Shown: positions 1 through 4,987, counted from the first letter of the stretch. The stretch: DNA of 6,833 nt from Microcaldota archaeon (GCA_030697615.1 JAUYPK010000103.1:1-6833), one strand, 5' to 3'. Notes: generated from the sequence alone by a model not told the origin. Numbers and translations: made by a program.

Positions 1-229
1 ATGAAAGTTGTGAAGGCTCGCATTGTGCGCTGGCGCTTATACGCTGCGTTGTAGTGCCTTGGTTGAACAGCGTAACTGTAAACGAACCACCGGTATTTGT
101 ATCTAGCGTCAACGCGTTGTTGTAGTCAATGTTTATCAAGCCACACGTGGTGGAAACCGCGCTTGTGGCGGTTACGAGTAATAATAGTGTAGCGAGAAAT
201 GTCCAAACGCGAGTTTTAAGAGTTGCCAT
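1..229 (-). CDS. Secreted or surface protein, N-terminal part (cut by window edge)
   Basis: An open frame on the minus strand runs from ATG at 229 to the window edge without a stop, giving 76 codons of a longer gene. Residues 1-24 look like a Sec signal peptide: Lys5 and Arg7, a hydrophobic core at 11-21 (rich in Leu, Thr, Ala), then a T-S-A cleavage-like site before Val25. The mature start has Cys29 and Cys70 and alternating Thr/Ser/Asn-rich beta-strand sequence (GGSFTVTLFNQGTTTQ at 47-62). That pattern is common in the Ig-like or CARDB-like beta-sandwich domains of archaeal surface proteins. The export signal is seen; the fold is inferred, and the function is unknown. It is divergent from two glycosyltransferases, so it could be a glycosylated envelope protein, but this rests only on proximity. 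ATG was chosen because a TATA box lies about 37 nt upstream and the signal peptide begins there. Confidence 0.8.
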   Translation of the reverse strand, partial: MATLKTRVWTFLATLLLLVTATSAVSTTCGLINIDYNNALTLDTNTGGSFTVTLFNQGTTTQRISASAQCEPSQLS

Positions 230-261
230 ATTGAAACGCTTATTTCTTGTGTGTTTCAAGG

Positions 262-269
262 CTTTTAAA
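262..269 (-). promoter_or_regulatory. TATA box for the secreted protein gene
   Basis: Read on the minus strand this is TTTAAAAG, a good archaeal TATA element, centred about 37 nt upstream of the ATG at 229. It predicts a start near 240 and a leader of about 11 nt. No strong Shine-Dalgarno site is seen in that leader. Confidence 0.5.
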
Positions 270-305
270 CATAAGCAAATAACCCGCGTGCATTGAAAAT
301 GCGCG

Positions 306-314
306 TTTTTTATA
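306..314 (+). promoter_or_regulatory. TATA box for the first GT2 gene
   Basis: TTTTTTATA lies centred about 29 nt before the ATG at 339. That spacing puts the transcription start at or within a few bases of the start codon, so the mRNA is probably leaderless. The 230-338 gap therefore holds two back-to-back promoters. Confidence 0.45.
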
Positions 315-338
315 GTCGCTTGCAGTACATTTTTTCAT

Positions 339-1055
339 ATGGTGCATAATGTTTGTTTTCTCTCTGTAGTTGTGCCTACGCTTAACGAGTCGCTGAACAT
401 TGGCCGTACGTTGCGTTACATTCGCTGTACTGATCCTTTAGCTGAACTTATAGTTGTTGACGGTGGCTCTACAGATGGTACAGTTGAAATTGCAAAGAAA
501 TATGCGAACAAAGTAATTGTTAAAAAAAGCAAGACAATCGGTGCTGCACGCAACGTTGGTGCAAAAGCTGCAAAAGGAGAGATTATCCTTTTCGTAGACG
601 CTGACACTATTCCGCATATGGAGTTCTTTGACAAGATTCGTACAATTTGCGCACGTGACCACAAAGTAGTTGGAGCAGGCTGCCTCATCATGCCGCGTAA
701 CGTAAATTTTTTCGAGTCGCTGTTCTTCTACTTTCTTAATTTTATCGTTTACTTGTCGGTTCAGATTGGTAGACCTGCAATTGCTGGGAGTTGCGTTGCT
801 TATCGCCGTAAAGCGTTTTGGAAAGTTGGCGGCTTTGACGAAGAAATGGTCGCAAGCGAGGACCAGGATCTTTGCAACCGCATTGCAAGAGTTGGCCAGG
901 TGATTTTTTCCCCACGTATTGTCGCTTATACTTCTCCCCGCAGGCTGCGCGAGTTAGGTTTTTTCGGCTTGCTAATTGACTGGGGCAAAACGACGTTTAA
1001 CTTCTTACTCGGCATAAAAAACAAAAAATACCGGCTAACTCATGAAGTGCAGTAA
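339..1055 (+). CDS. GT2 family glycosyltransferase (paralogue 1)
   Basis: This 238-aa protein is a single GT-A domain of glycosyltransferase family 2, which moves a sugar from a nucleotide-sugar donor with inversion. Visible landmarks are PTLNE at 13-17, VVDGGSTDGT at 39-48 (nucleotide binding), the metal-binding DAD at 87-89, GGFDE at 164-168 and SEDQDL at 173-178, where the acidic catalytic base of GT2 enzymes sits. A hydrophobic stretch at 124-141 and a hydrophobic C-terminal segment around WGKTT (215-219) suggest peripheral membrane contact. There is no clear multi-span membrane domain, so it is not a full AglB- or CesA-type enzyme. Donor and acceptor cannot be read; a lipid-linked or surface glycan is inferred from the neighbours. 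The next gene is a paralogue after a 76-nt A-rich spacer. The start is the ATG at 339, supported by the TATA spacing and by PTLNE lying close to the N-terminus, as is usual. Confidence 0.9.
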   Translation: MVHNVCFLSVVVPTLNESLNIGRTLRYIRCTDPLAELIVVDGGSTDGTVEIAKKYANKVIVKKSKTIGAARNVGAKAAKGEIILFVDADTIPHMEFFDKIRTICARDHKVVGAGCLIMPRNVNFFESLFFYFLNFIVYLSVQIGRPAIAGSCVAYRRKAFWKVGGFDEEMVASEDQDLCNRIARVGQVIFSPRIVAYTSPRRLRELGFFGLLIDWGKTTFNFLLGIKNKKYRLTHEVQ

Positions 1056-1131
1056 GGAAAAAATAAGAAAAGAAAAAAACAGTAAAAAATAAAAAAATAA
1101 CTAACGGTACTAAGGCGTGAAAATATTTTAA
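1056..1131 (+). other. A-rich spacer between the two GT2 genes
   Basis: From 1056 to about 1100 the plus strand is almost all A with a few G and T. It contains no T-tract that could terminate plus-strand transcription, so read-through from the first GT2 gene is likely. A TATA-like A/T run near 1090-1100 is about 35 nt from the ATG at 1132 and could give the second gene its own short-leader transcript. No GGTG-type ribosome site is seen. Confidence 0.4.
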
Positions 1132-1836
1132 ATGAAAAAACCAATTGTAAGTATTATTGTTCCCGCTTTCAACGAAGAAGAGCATCTACTGCCTACTATT
1201 GCCGCTATTCGTAAAAGTATTATCTTTTCAAAAATGCCAGCTGAACTTATAGTGGTTGACAACAACAGCGAGGATTCCACTTTAAGCGTGGCGAAAAAAC
1301 TTGTCGACCGCGTTTACAGCGAAAAGATACGCGTAATTGCAGCTGTTCGTAACACTGGCGCAAAATATGCAAAGGGAAAGTACTTAATTTTTGTCGACGC
1401 TGATACACTGGTACCGCGTGAACTTGTGGTAGATTTTGTTTCTGCTATGGAGCACGGTGCAGTTGTAGTTGGCTGTAAAGTTATGCCGCATCCGGTGAAT
1501 ATATTTGAAAAAATAGTGTTTAAGTTTTTCAACTTGATTTTGCGCTCTTCCGTGTTGCACGGCGCAACGTTTTCAGGCAACGCAGTTGGCTATACTAAGA
1601 AAGCGTTTGAAAAATTGAAAGGGTTTGACGAGCAGCGTGTCGCAAGCGAAGACCATGACCTTTCGAACCGCGCGTCAAGAATAGGTAATGCAATTTTTCT
1701 CAATAACGTCACTGTGCTTACGTCGAACCGGCGCATTGCTAACCTTGGCTTGTTATGGGTAGTGATGGGGTGGGGTAAAACGACGCTGTTTTACTTGTTC
1801 GGCGTGCGGCGGAAGAAGTATAGAATTACTCGTTGA
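1132..1836 (+). CDS. GT2 family glycosyltransferase (paralogue 2)
   Basis: This 234-aa GT-A protein is a clear paralogue of the gene before it. Motifs occur in the same order and at nearly the same residue numbers: VPAFNE at 10-15, VVDNNSEDST at 41-50, the DAD metal site at 89-91, GFDE at 164-167 and SEDHDL at 172-177. The two also share a C-terminal signature, TS-x-RR (197-201 here) followed by WGKTT (214-218) and KKYR-x-T (228-233). Both look catalytically complete, so they probably carry out two different steps of one glycan pathway. No transmembrane bundle is seen; a hydrophobic patch lies at 124-142. The substrate is unknown. The gene ends inside the 3' end of the convergent GT4 gene, with an 11-nt overlap (1826-1836). 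The ATG at 1132 is the natural start, as the GT-A core begins within ten residues. Confidence 0.9.
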   Translation: MKKPIVSIIVPAFNEEEHLLPTIAAIRKSIIFSKMPAELIVVDNNSEDSTLSVAKKLVDRVYSEKIRVIAAVRNTGAKYAKGKYLIFVDADTLVPRELVVDFVSAMEHGAVVVGCKVMPHPVNIFEKIVFKFFNLILRSSVLHGATFSGNAVGYTKKAFEKLKGFDEQRVASEDHDLSNRASRIGNAIFLNNVTVLTSNRRIANLGLLWVVMGWGKTTLFYLFGVRRKKYRITR

Positions 1837-3199
1837 ATTTGCTGAGTTTTATTTTCAGCAGCTTGTTTAACCGTTTAATCCAGAGTTCTGGTTGCTTTGT
1901 TGCTTGCAAGCGTCTTAATTTTTCTAAGTGTTTTGCCAGCGGTTTTCTCTGCATTTGTTTCAACTTAGCAGCAAGTTGCCTTTGCAGCGTAATTACTTCT
2001 TCGAGCGAAGTTTTTTCCTTTTCATGGCCGCTTGCAATTGCTTTTTTATAAACTGCAATTGTCTGAGTTGCAATTTTGTGCCAGTTGAAATTCTTTTCTG
2101 CTGTTTTCCTGCTGTTTACGGCCATTTTCCTCATTTGTTTTGGATTTGCAAGTAGCTTGTTCAACGCACTTGCTAGTTTCTTGGAGTTCCGCATTGGTAC
2201 AACCATTCCATTGCGGTTATTTTGAATTAATTCCGGCAAACCGCCTGCGTTTGTTGACACAACTGGTAAACCTGACGCCATTGCTTCAAGCGCTGCGATT
2301 CCGAAAGTCTCCCACACTGATGGCATTGCGTAAACGTCGCTTCCGCGGAGTAGGTCATTTAACTTTTTGCGGTTGTTCTCCTGGCCGTAGAACACAACGC
2401 TGCCACTAATTCCAAGTTTGGCAGCTTGTTTCTTCAAGTTTTTCAATTCAGTTCCAGTGCCGATGAGTAAAAGTTTTGTAGTTGGAAAACGTTTCAACAC
2501 TTGTGGCATTGCCGTTAGTAAATAGCGCAACCCTTTTTGTTCAATTATTCTACCAACCCACACTAAAAGCGGATCACTTGCAGCCATGCCGAGTTTACTC
2601 TTAACCGCTGGATTGTGCTTGGTTGAAAACTTTGTGGCATTTATTCCGTTGTAAATAACTGTGAACTTCCGTTTGTCGAGTCCGTATTTTAATACGTCGT
2701 TTTTAGTCCATTTGCTAACTGCAATGAGTTGGTCAGCTGCTTTGAGTACGTTTATTCCAATTGCGGTTTCATACGCGCTTCCAAACAACGTGTACGTTGG
2801 GCTAATCCCATTTGGCCGAGCGTTATGTACCGTTAACACTAATGGTTTGTTGGTTTCGTTACAGTGCTTACGTACTAGTGTAAAGTCGGGGAACCATCGA
2901 TCATGGAGATGAAAGAGGTCAAAGTTTTCTTTTTCGTCTATTTCTTGCAAGTAGGTTAAAAACTCTGGGCACAGTACAAGCGGCGGCGGGTAGAAGCCAG
3001 GTATTTTCACTAGTTTAGCAGGCACACGGTGGACAATAATTCCGCTCATTTTTTCAGTTTCAGGTGTTCCTTTTAGCCTCGCTGTAACGGCGTGTACCTC
3101 AACGCCTTTTTTCACCAGCGCTTCGCCAAGTTCAAACATGTGGTTTTCAGTCCCGCCTTTAAACGGGTAAAACAACGCATTAACAAAACAGATTTTCAT
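1826..3199 (-). CDS. GT4 family glycosyltransferase
   Basis: This 457-aa protein has the two Rossmann domains of a GT-B, family 4 retaining glycosyltransferase. The N-terminal domain opens with a beta strand, then a GGTE loop (residues 15-18) and HLHD at 97-100. The C-terminal donor domain has VGR at 215-217 followed by EQKG (220-223), with Arg217 and Lys222 as the usual phosphate contacts. It ends in the EX7E motif with Glu297 and Glu305. Residues from about 390 to the end form a Lys/Arg-rich helical tail, longer than the usual GT4 end and perhaps a membrane or partner contact. Likely role: adding a hexose to a lipid-linked or surface glycan together with the two GT2 enzymes. An in-frame GTG at 3208 would add three residues (MLN). 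The ATG at 3199 is preferred because family members begin M-K-I and because an exact upstream duplication begins at this ATG. The gene follows the toxin gene by 14 nt and may be co-transcribed with it. Confidence 0.92.
   Translation of the reverse strand: MKICFVNALFYPFKGGTENHMFELGEALVKKGVEVHAVTARLKGTPETEKMSGIIVHRVPAKLVKIPGFYPPPLVLCPEFLTYLQEIDEKENFDLFHLHDRWFPDFTLVRKHCNETNKPLVLTVHNARPNGISPTYTLFGSAYETAIGINVLKAADQLIAVSKWTKNDVLKYGLDKRKFTVIYNGINATKFSTKHNPAVKSKLGMAASDPLLVWVGRIIEQKGLRYLLTAMPQVLKRFPTTKLLLIGTGTELKNLKKQAAKLGISGSVVFYGQENNRKKLNDLLRGSDVYAMPSVWETFGIAALEAMASGLPVVSTNAGGLPELIQNNRNGMVVPMRNSKKLASALNKLLANPKQMRKMAVNSRKTAEKNFNWHKIATQTIAVYKKAIASGHEKEKTSLEEVITLQRQLAAKLKQMQRKPLAKHLEKLRRLQATKQPELWIKRLNKLLKIKLSKFNE
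1840..1860 (+). terminator. Possible T-rich hairpin terminator after the second GT2 gene
   Basis: TGCTGA at 1840-1845 is the reverse complement of TCAGCA at 1855-1860, giving a 6-bp stem around a T-rich loop (GTTTTATTT). It begins 4 nt after the GT2 stop. Archaeal termination relies on T-tracts in the non-template strand, which this loop offers. It lies inside the coding end of the convergent GT4 gene, so its function is uncertain. Confidence 0.3.
3169..3199 (-). repeat. 31-bp exact direct repeat, copy 1 (5' end of the GT4 gene)
   Basis: These 31 bases are the first ten codons of the GT4 gene plus one base, starting at the A of its ATG. The same 31 bases occur at 3793-3823, offset by 624 bp, in the same orientation. 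The bases on either side of the match (3168/3792 and 3200/3824) differ, so the identity has sharp edges. Confidence 0.95.
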
Positions 3200-3213
3200 A
3201 TTCAGCACTACTT

Positions 3214-3504
3214 TTATTCATTGAATGGCTTTTCGTATATGTTGTCATGATGGTCGTAGTCGACAAATTTAACTGTTTTTTCTTGTTCAATTATTCTAAA
3301 CGCAATGACGAAAGAGCCAACGTGGGCGCGCCTATAGTGTTTTAATTTGTTGCTCAAAGGCTTGTAATGCTCGGGATTATCTATAATCTCAGCCATTATT
3401 TTCTTGACTCGTTCGTACAATGGCTGGTCTTTCTTTCTAAGTTTTTTCATGGTTTCTAGAAAGTGATCGCTATGTGTAATAAGGTAGGTCAAGGTAAACG
3501 CCAC
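3214..3504 (-). CDS. relE: RelE/ParE-superfamily toxin, archaeal RelE type
   Basis: This protein of up to 96 aa has the RelE-like toxin layout. A first strand and helix (THSDHFLETMKKLRKK, residues 10-25) are followed by a second helix (31-42), then the beta-sheet with K-x-YRRAHVGSFVIAFRI (55-71) and an HHDNIY end (85-90). RelE toxins cut mRNA in the ribosomal A site. Arg58, Arg59, Arg70, His85, His86 and Tyr90 are candidate active-site or RNA-contact residues by family analogy. It directly follows the antitoxin gene. The GTG start at 3504 abuts the antitoxin TAG with no gap. A TTG at 3492 is an attractive alternative: the GGTG at 3505-3502 would then act as its ribosome site with 9-nt spacing, and the protein would begin M-T-Y-L-I, closer to the usual family N-terminus. 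The gene appears intact. Confidence 0.85.
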   Translation of the reverse strand: MAFTLTYLITHSDHFLETMKKLRKKDQPLYERVKKIMAEIIDNPEHYKPLSNKLKHYRRAHVGSFVIAFRIIEQEKTVKFVDYDHHDNIYEKPFNE

Positions 3505-3702
3505 CTAGCTAGTTTCGTCCATGTGTTTTTCCATTTCTTCAAGGTTCTTAAAAGAATGAGTTTTGCCCTTTTCAATTTCTTTCAGCTTTTCTGCATAATT
3601 TGGCTTAACTCTATGTACATCTTCGCTTATCTCTTCAAGTTCACGTTCAATTCCTTCAAGCTTCTTAAAAACCATTTCTAAAGTAACATTTGCGTACTGC
3701 AT
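3505..3702 (-). CDS. relB: RelB-like antitoxin
   Basis: This 65-aa, highly charged, helical protein sits immediately upstream of the toxin. An N-terminal helix with V-T-L-E-M-V-F-K-K-L at 6-15 leads into an E/K-rich coiled segment (16-45). It ends in a GKTHSFKNLEEMEKHM tail (46-61), which resembles the toxin-binding end of small archaeal RelB proteins. Its expected role is to wrap the RelE-like toxin and block its active site and, with the toxin as co-repressor, to repress the operon. No classical ribbon-helix-helix is obvious, so direct DNA binding is uncertain. The start at 3702 is well supported by a GGTGA ribosome site 8 nt upstream. Antitoxin before toxin with no gap is the standard order for translational coupling. 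Confidence 0.82.
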   Translation of the reverse strand: MQYANVTLEMVFKKLEGIERELEEISEDVHRVKPNYAEKLKEIEKGKTHSFKNLEEMEKHMDETS

Positions 3703-3710
3703 AGCTTCTT

Positions 3711-3716
3711 TTCACC
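3711..3716 (-). promoter_or_regulatory. Ribosome binding site of the antitoxin
   Basis: On the minus strand this reads GGTGAA, complementary to the archaeal 16S 3' end, with 8 nt before the ATG at 3702. It differs from the leaderless or short-leader starts of most other genes here. Confidence 0.6.
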
Positions 3717-3720
3717 AGTA

Positions 3721-3730
3721 TTACTAGTAA
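3721..3730. promoter_or_regulatory. Palindrome, candidate TA operator
   Basis: TTACTAGTAA is a perfect 10-bp palindrome placed between the TATA box (3741-3750) and the ribosome site. It lies next to the predicted transcription start (about 3720). A repressor bound there would block initiation, as expected for autoregulation by a TA complex. The binding protein is inferred. Confidence 0.4.
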
Positions 3731-3740
3731 CTCTGCTCCG

Positions 3741-3750
3741 CTTTTAACCT
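3741..3750 (-). promoter_or_regulatory. TATA box for the TA operon
   Basis: The minus strand reads AGGTTAAAAG, centred about 43 nt from the antitoxin ATG and preceded by purines that could serve as BRE. The predicted start is about 3720, leaving a leader long enough to hold the GGTGAA site. Confidence 0.45.
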
Positions 3751-3792
3751 TTTCACAGGTACATTTGTTCTATTTTTGGAACTAATCTGTTA

Positions 3793-3823
3793 AAAACAAC
3801 GCATTAACAAAACAGATTTTCAT
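3793..3823 (-). repeat. 31-bp exact direct repeat, copy 2 (orphan GT4 start)
   Basis: This is identical to 3169-3199. On the minus strand it begins with an ATG that reads M-K-I-C-F-V-N-A-L-F. The frame then runs out of the repeat and stops at a TAG at 3784-3782, a 13-codon stub. The ATG lies 19 nt after the stop of the upstream orphan gene. It looks like the original or duplicated start of the GT4 gene, separated from the body of the gene by the TA cassette. Confidence 0.9.
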
Positions 3824-3842
3824 TTTTTAAAACACTCGTGTG

Positions 3843-4211
3843 CTATGTTGGTTCATCTATTGGATATTCTATATAATCTGCGTAATTGTTATATTCTTCT
3901 GAACAGTCTGCAACAAGTTTTGCGTCTGGAAATATTCTAAGAAATTCACATATAAGAATATTCGTTGTCAGTCGGTCATCTAGGAGGTAAGAAGCGTCTT
4001 CGTAGAATGTAACTAGCCTCGCTATATCTTTTACAGTTATTTCCTTGTAATTTATAGATTCAGCTTCAACCTCATATTTTCCTTCTGCATTATTTTCAAT
4101 GATTTTATTCAATTTTTCTACGTATTCCTTTGCATCTTCTTCTGAAACATGTTTTCCAATATATATTTTTATTTGTAGTTTTGGAACCACTACGTAATAA
4201 TTAACGCCCAT
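3843..4211 (-). CDS. Hypothetical protein, about 122 aa
   Basis: I do not recognise this protein. It is small, acidic and probably alpha/beta. It opens with a beta-rich stretch (NYYVVVPKLQIKIYIG), then a charged helix (SEEDAKEYVEKLNKIIE), then K-x-I-T-V-K-D-I-A-R-L-V followed by YEDASYLLDD. It ends in a Tyr/Asp/Glu-rich tail (SEEYNNYADYIEYPIDEPT). No signal peptide or membrane helix is seen. The start was set at the ATG at 4211 because the GGTGA at 4221-4217 lies 5 nt before it; the in-frame GTG at 4220 is part of that ribosome site. A TATA-like TTAAAATA at 4234-4241 and a second TATTAAAG at 4245-4252 could drive it. GC content in the lines counted is about 28-32%, lower than its neighbours, which hints at foreign origin. 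It lies just outside the repeat-bounded TA cassette; whether it travelled with it is unknown. Confidence 0.7.
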   Translation of the reverse strand: MGVNYYVVVPKLQIKIYIGKHVSEEDAKEYVEKLNKIIENNAEGKYEVEAESINYKEITVKDIARLVTFYEDASYLLDDRLTTNILICEFLRIFPDAKLVADCSEEYNNYADYIEYPIDEPT

Positions 4212-4216
4212 TTGAA

Positions 4217-4221
4217 TCACC
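4217..4221 (-). promoter_or_regulatory. Ribosome binding site that decides the start of the 122-aa gene
   Basis: The minus strand reads GGTGA, with 5 nt before the ATG at 4211. It overlaps the alternative GTG start at 4220, which makes ATG the better choice. Confidence 0.55.
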
Positions 4222-4470
4222 TATAAACTTAGTTATTTTAAGCTCTTTAATACAACGTGATCTTATAAGTTTTTGTTTATTTAACTCAGTTCCTTTTTTT
4301 TTTGAAACTAACAAGTGCATTATTTGTGATCAGTTGAACAAATGCGAGTTTTGGCTGCTTTAAAGAAACATTCCTTCGGGCATCTTTCTAGCATGAATTT
4401 GAAGCCTCTAGGAACATTTCTGTTGAGAATTCAGTGCTTTGAGGCACATTTCCGGTTTAGTACTTTTGGG
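4221..4470. other. Intergenic region without a convincing gene
   Basis: This 250-bp gap holds the promoter of the 122-aa gene at its left end. It also has a run of ten T on the plus strand at 4294-4303 and a 24-codon minus-strand frame at 4320-4394 that includes R-C-P-K-E-C-F and one more Cys. The frame has no ribosome site or other coding support. Three loosely similar AATGT-containing segments (minus strand, starting at 4450, 4418 and 4372) are unevenly spaced and look like chance or an eroded sequence. No RNA gene was recognised. Confidence 0.4.
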
Positions 4471-4941
4471 CTAACCTTGTCCAGGTACGTAGCACATCTT
4501 GTGTATTTCTAGATAAGAGCCAGTTTCGCTGTCTTTGATGATGTCGGAGAACTTTTCCTTCAATTCTTTTTGCAATTCGTAAAAGTGCTTTGGATCCCTA
4601 GCGCAGTATTCAATGCCGAAGTCCCATGAGCCCAAATTACTATAAGCGAACAGCACATTTGGGTGCTCCTTGACAAATTCTATAAGTTCTTCTTCCCGCT
4701 TGCTTGTAAGATCCTTGAAACTAATGTGCAAGTAGCCCCACACGCCCAAGCCAACGCTGGGTAGGTTCAGCATAGTATAAAATCCGTTAATCACTCCTTT
4801 TTTCACAAGCTGCTGCAAGCGGTACTTCACAACGTCCCTGCTAAGACCGGTTTTTCGCGAAATTCCGCTAACCGGAAGCCGCGCTTTGAGTTTAATTGCC
4901 TCTAAAATCTTCCAATCCACTTCATCCAACTTTTCAGCCAT
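4471..4941 (-). CDS. Lrp/AsnC family transcription regulator
   Basis: This 156-aa protein has the two-domain layout of Lrp/AsnC (feast/famine) regulators. An N-terminal winged helix-turn-helix starts with LDEVDWKILEAI (5-16), and its recognition helix lies at about 34-48 (SRDVVKYRLQQLVKKG). The C-terminal RAM ligand-binding and oligomerisation domain spans about 64-150, with G-S-W-D-F at 104-108 in the place of the family's G-x-x-D turn. Length is normal for the family, and the protein appears complete. Such regulators bind DNA as dimers or octamers and often respond to amino acids; the ligand here cannot be told. It is divergent from the GNAT gene across an 85-94-bp region with a perfect palindrome, so control of itself and that gene is likely. 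The ATG at 4941 is supported by a TATA box 28 nt upstream, implying a leaderless mRNA. Confidence 0.92.
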   Translation of the reverse strand: MAEKLDEVDWKILEAIKLKARLPVSGISRKTGLSRDVVKYRLQQLVKKGVINGFYTMLNLPSVGLGVWGYLHISFKDLTSKREEELIEFVKEHPNVLFAYSNLGSWDFGIEYCARDPKHFYELQKELKEKFSDIIKDSETGSYLEIHKMCYVPGQG

Positions 4942-4963
4942 ATTGCCTATTATGCGTACCTTT

Positions 4964-4973
4964 GCTTTAAAAT
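4964..4973 (-). promoter_or_regulatory. TATA box for the Lrp/AsnC gene
   Basis: The minus strand reads ATTTTAAAGC, centred 28 nt before the ATG at 4941, with a purine-rich GGAAG just upstream as a possible BRE. The spacing predicts a leaderless transcript. Confidence 0.55.
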
Positions 4974-4987
4974 CTTCCTATTTTGGG

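Larger units (their letters stand above)
3200..3792 (-). mobile_element. Putative inserted toxin-antitoxin cassette between direct repeats
   Basis: The 593 bp between the two 31-bp repeats hold a complete TA operon with promoter and nothing else. Unit plus one repeat is 624 bp. The ends show no obvious terminal inverted repeats and there is no transposase or integrase inside, so this is not an ordinary insertion sequence. It could be a non-autonomous unit moved by an enzyme acting from elsewhere, or the product of a repair or duplication event. That it was inserted is an inference from the repeats and from base composition (30-38% GC in four sampled 60-bp lines, against 40-53% in three sampled lines of the glycosyltransferase genes). 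Confidence 0.5.

Noticed and set aside
416..691. Minus-strand open frames opposite the first GT2 gene (also 438-662)
   Set aside because: They lie wholly inside a gene with clear GT2 motifs and have Ser/Ile/Phe-rich, featureless translations.
997..1185. Minus-strand 62-codon frame across the A-rich spacer
   Set aside because: Its Phe-rich translation comes from the poly-A tract, and it overlaps both GT2 genes.
1833..2912. Several plus-strand open frames opposite the GT4 gene
   Set aside because: They are antisense to a well-supported gene; the Cys/Phe/Leu-rich products look like reverse-complement shadows.
4294..4303. Run of ten T on the plus strand as a terminator
   Set aside because: No plus-strand gene or promoter lies upstream of it, so it has nothing to terminate; on the minus strand it is an A-run.
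4320..4394. 24-codon minus-strand frame with three Cys
   Set aside because: It is too short, has no ribosome site or TATA box, and its Cys spacing fits no known zinc motif.
4368..4450. Three AATGT-containing segments as a repeat array
   Set aside because: Spacing is uneven (32 and 46 nt) and identity is only about two thirds for the best pair; not CRISPR-like.
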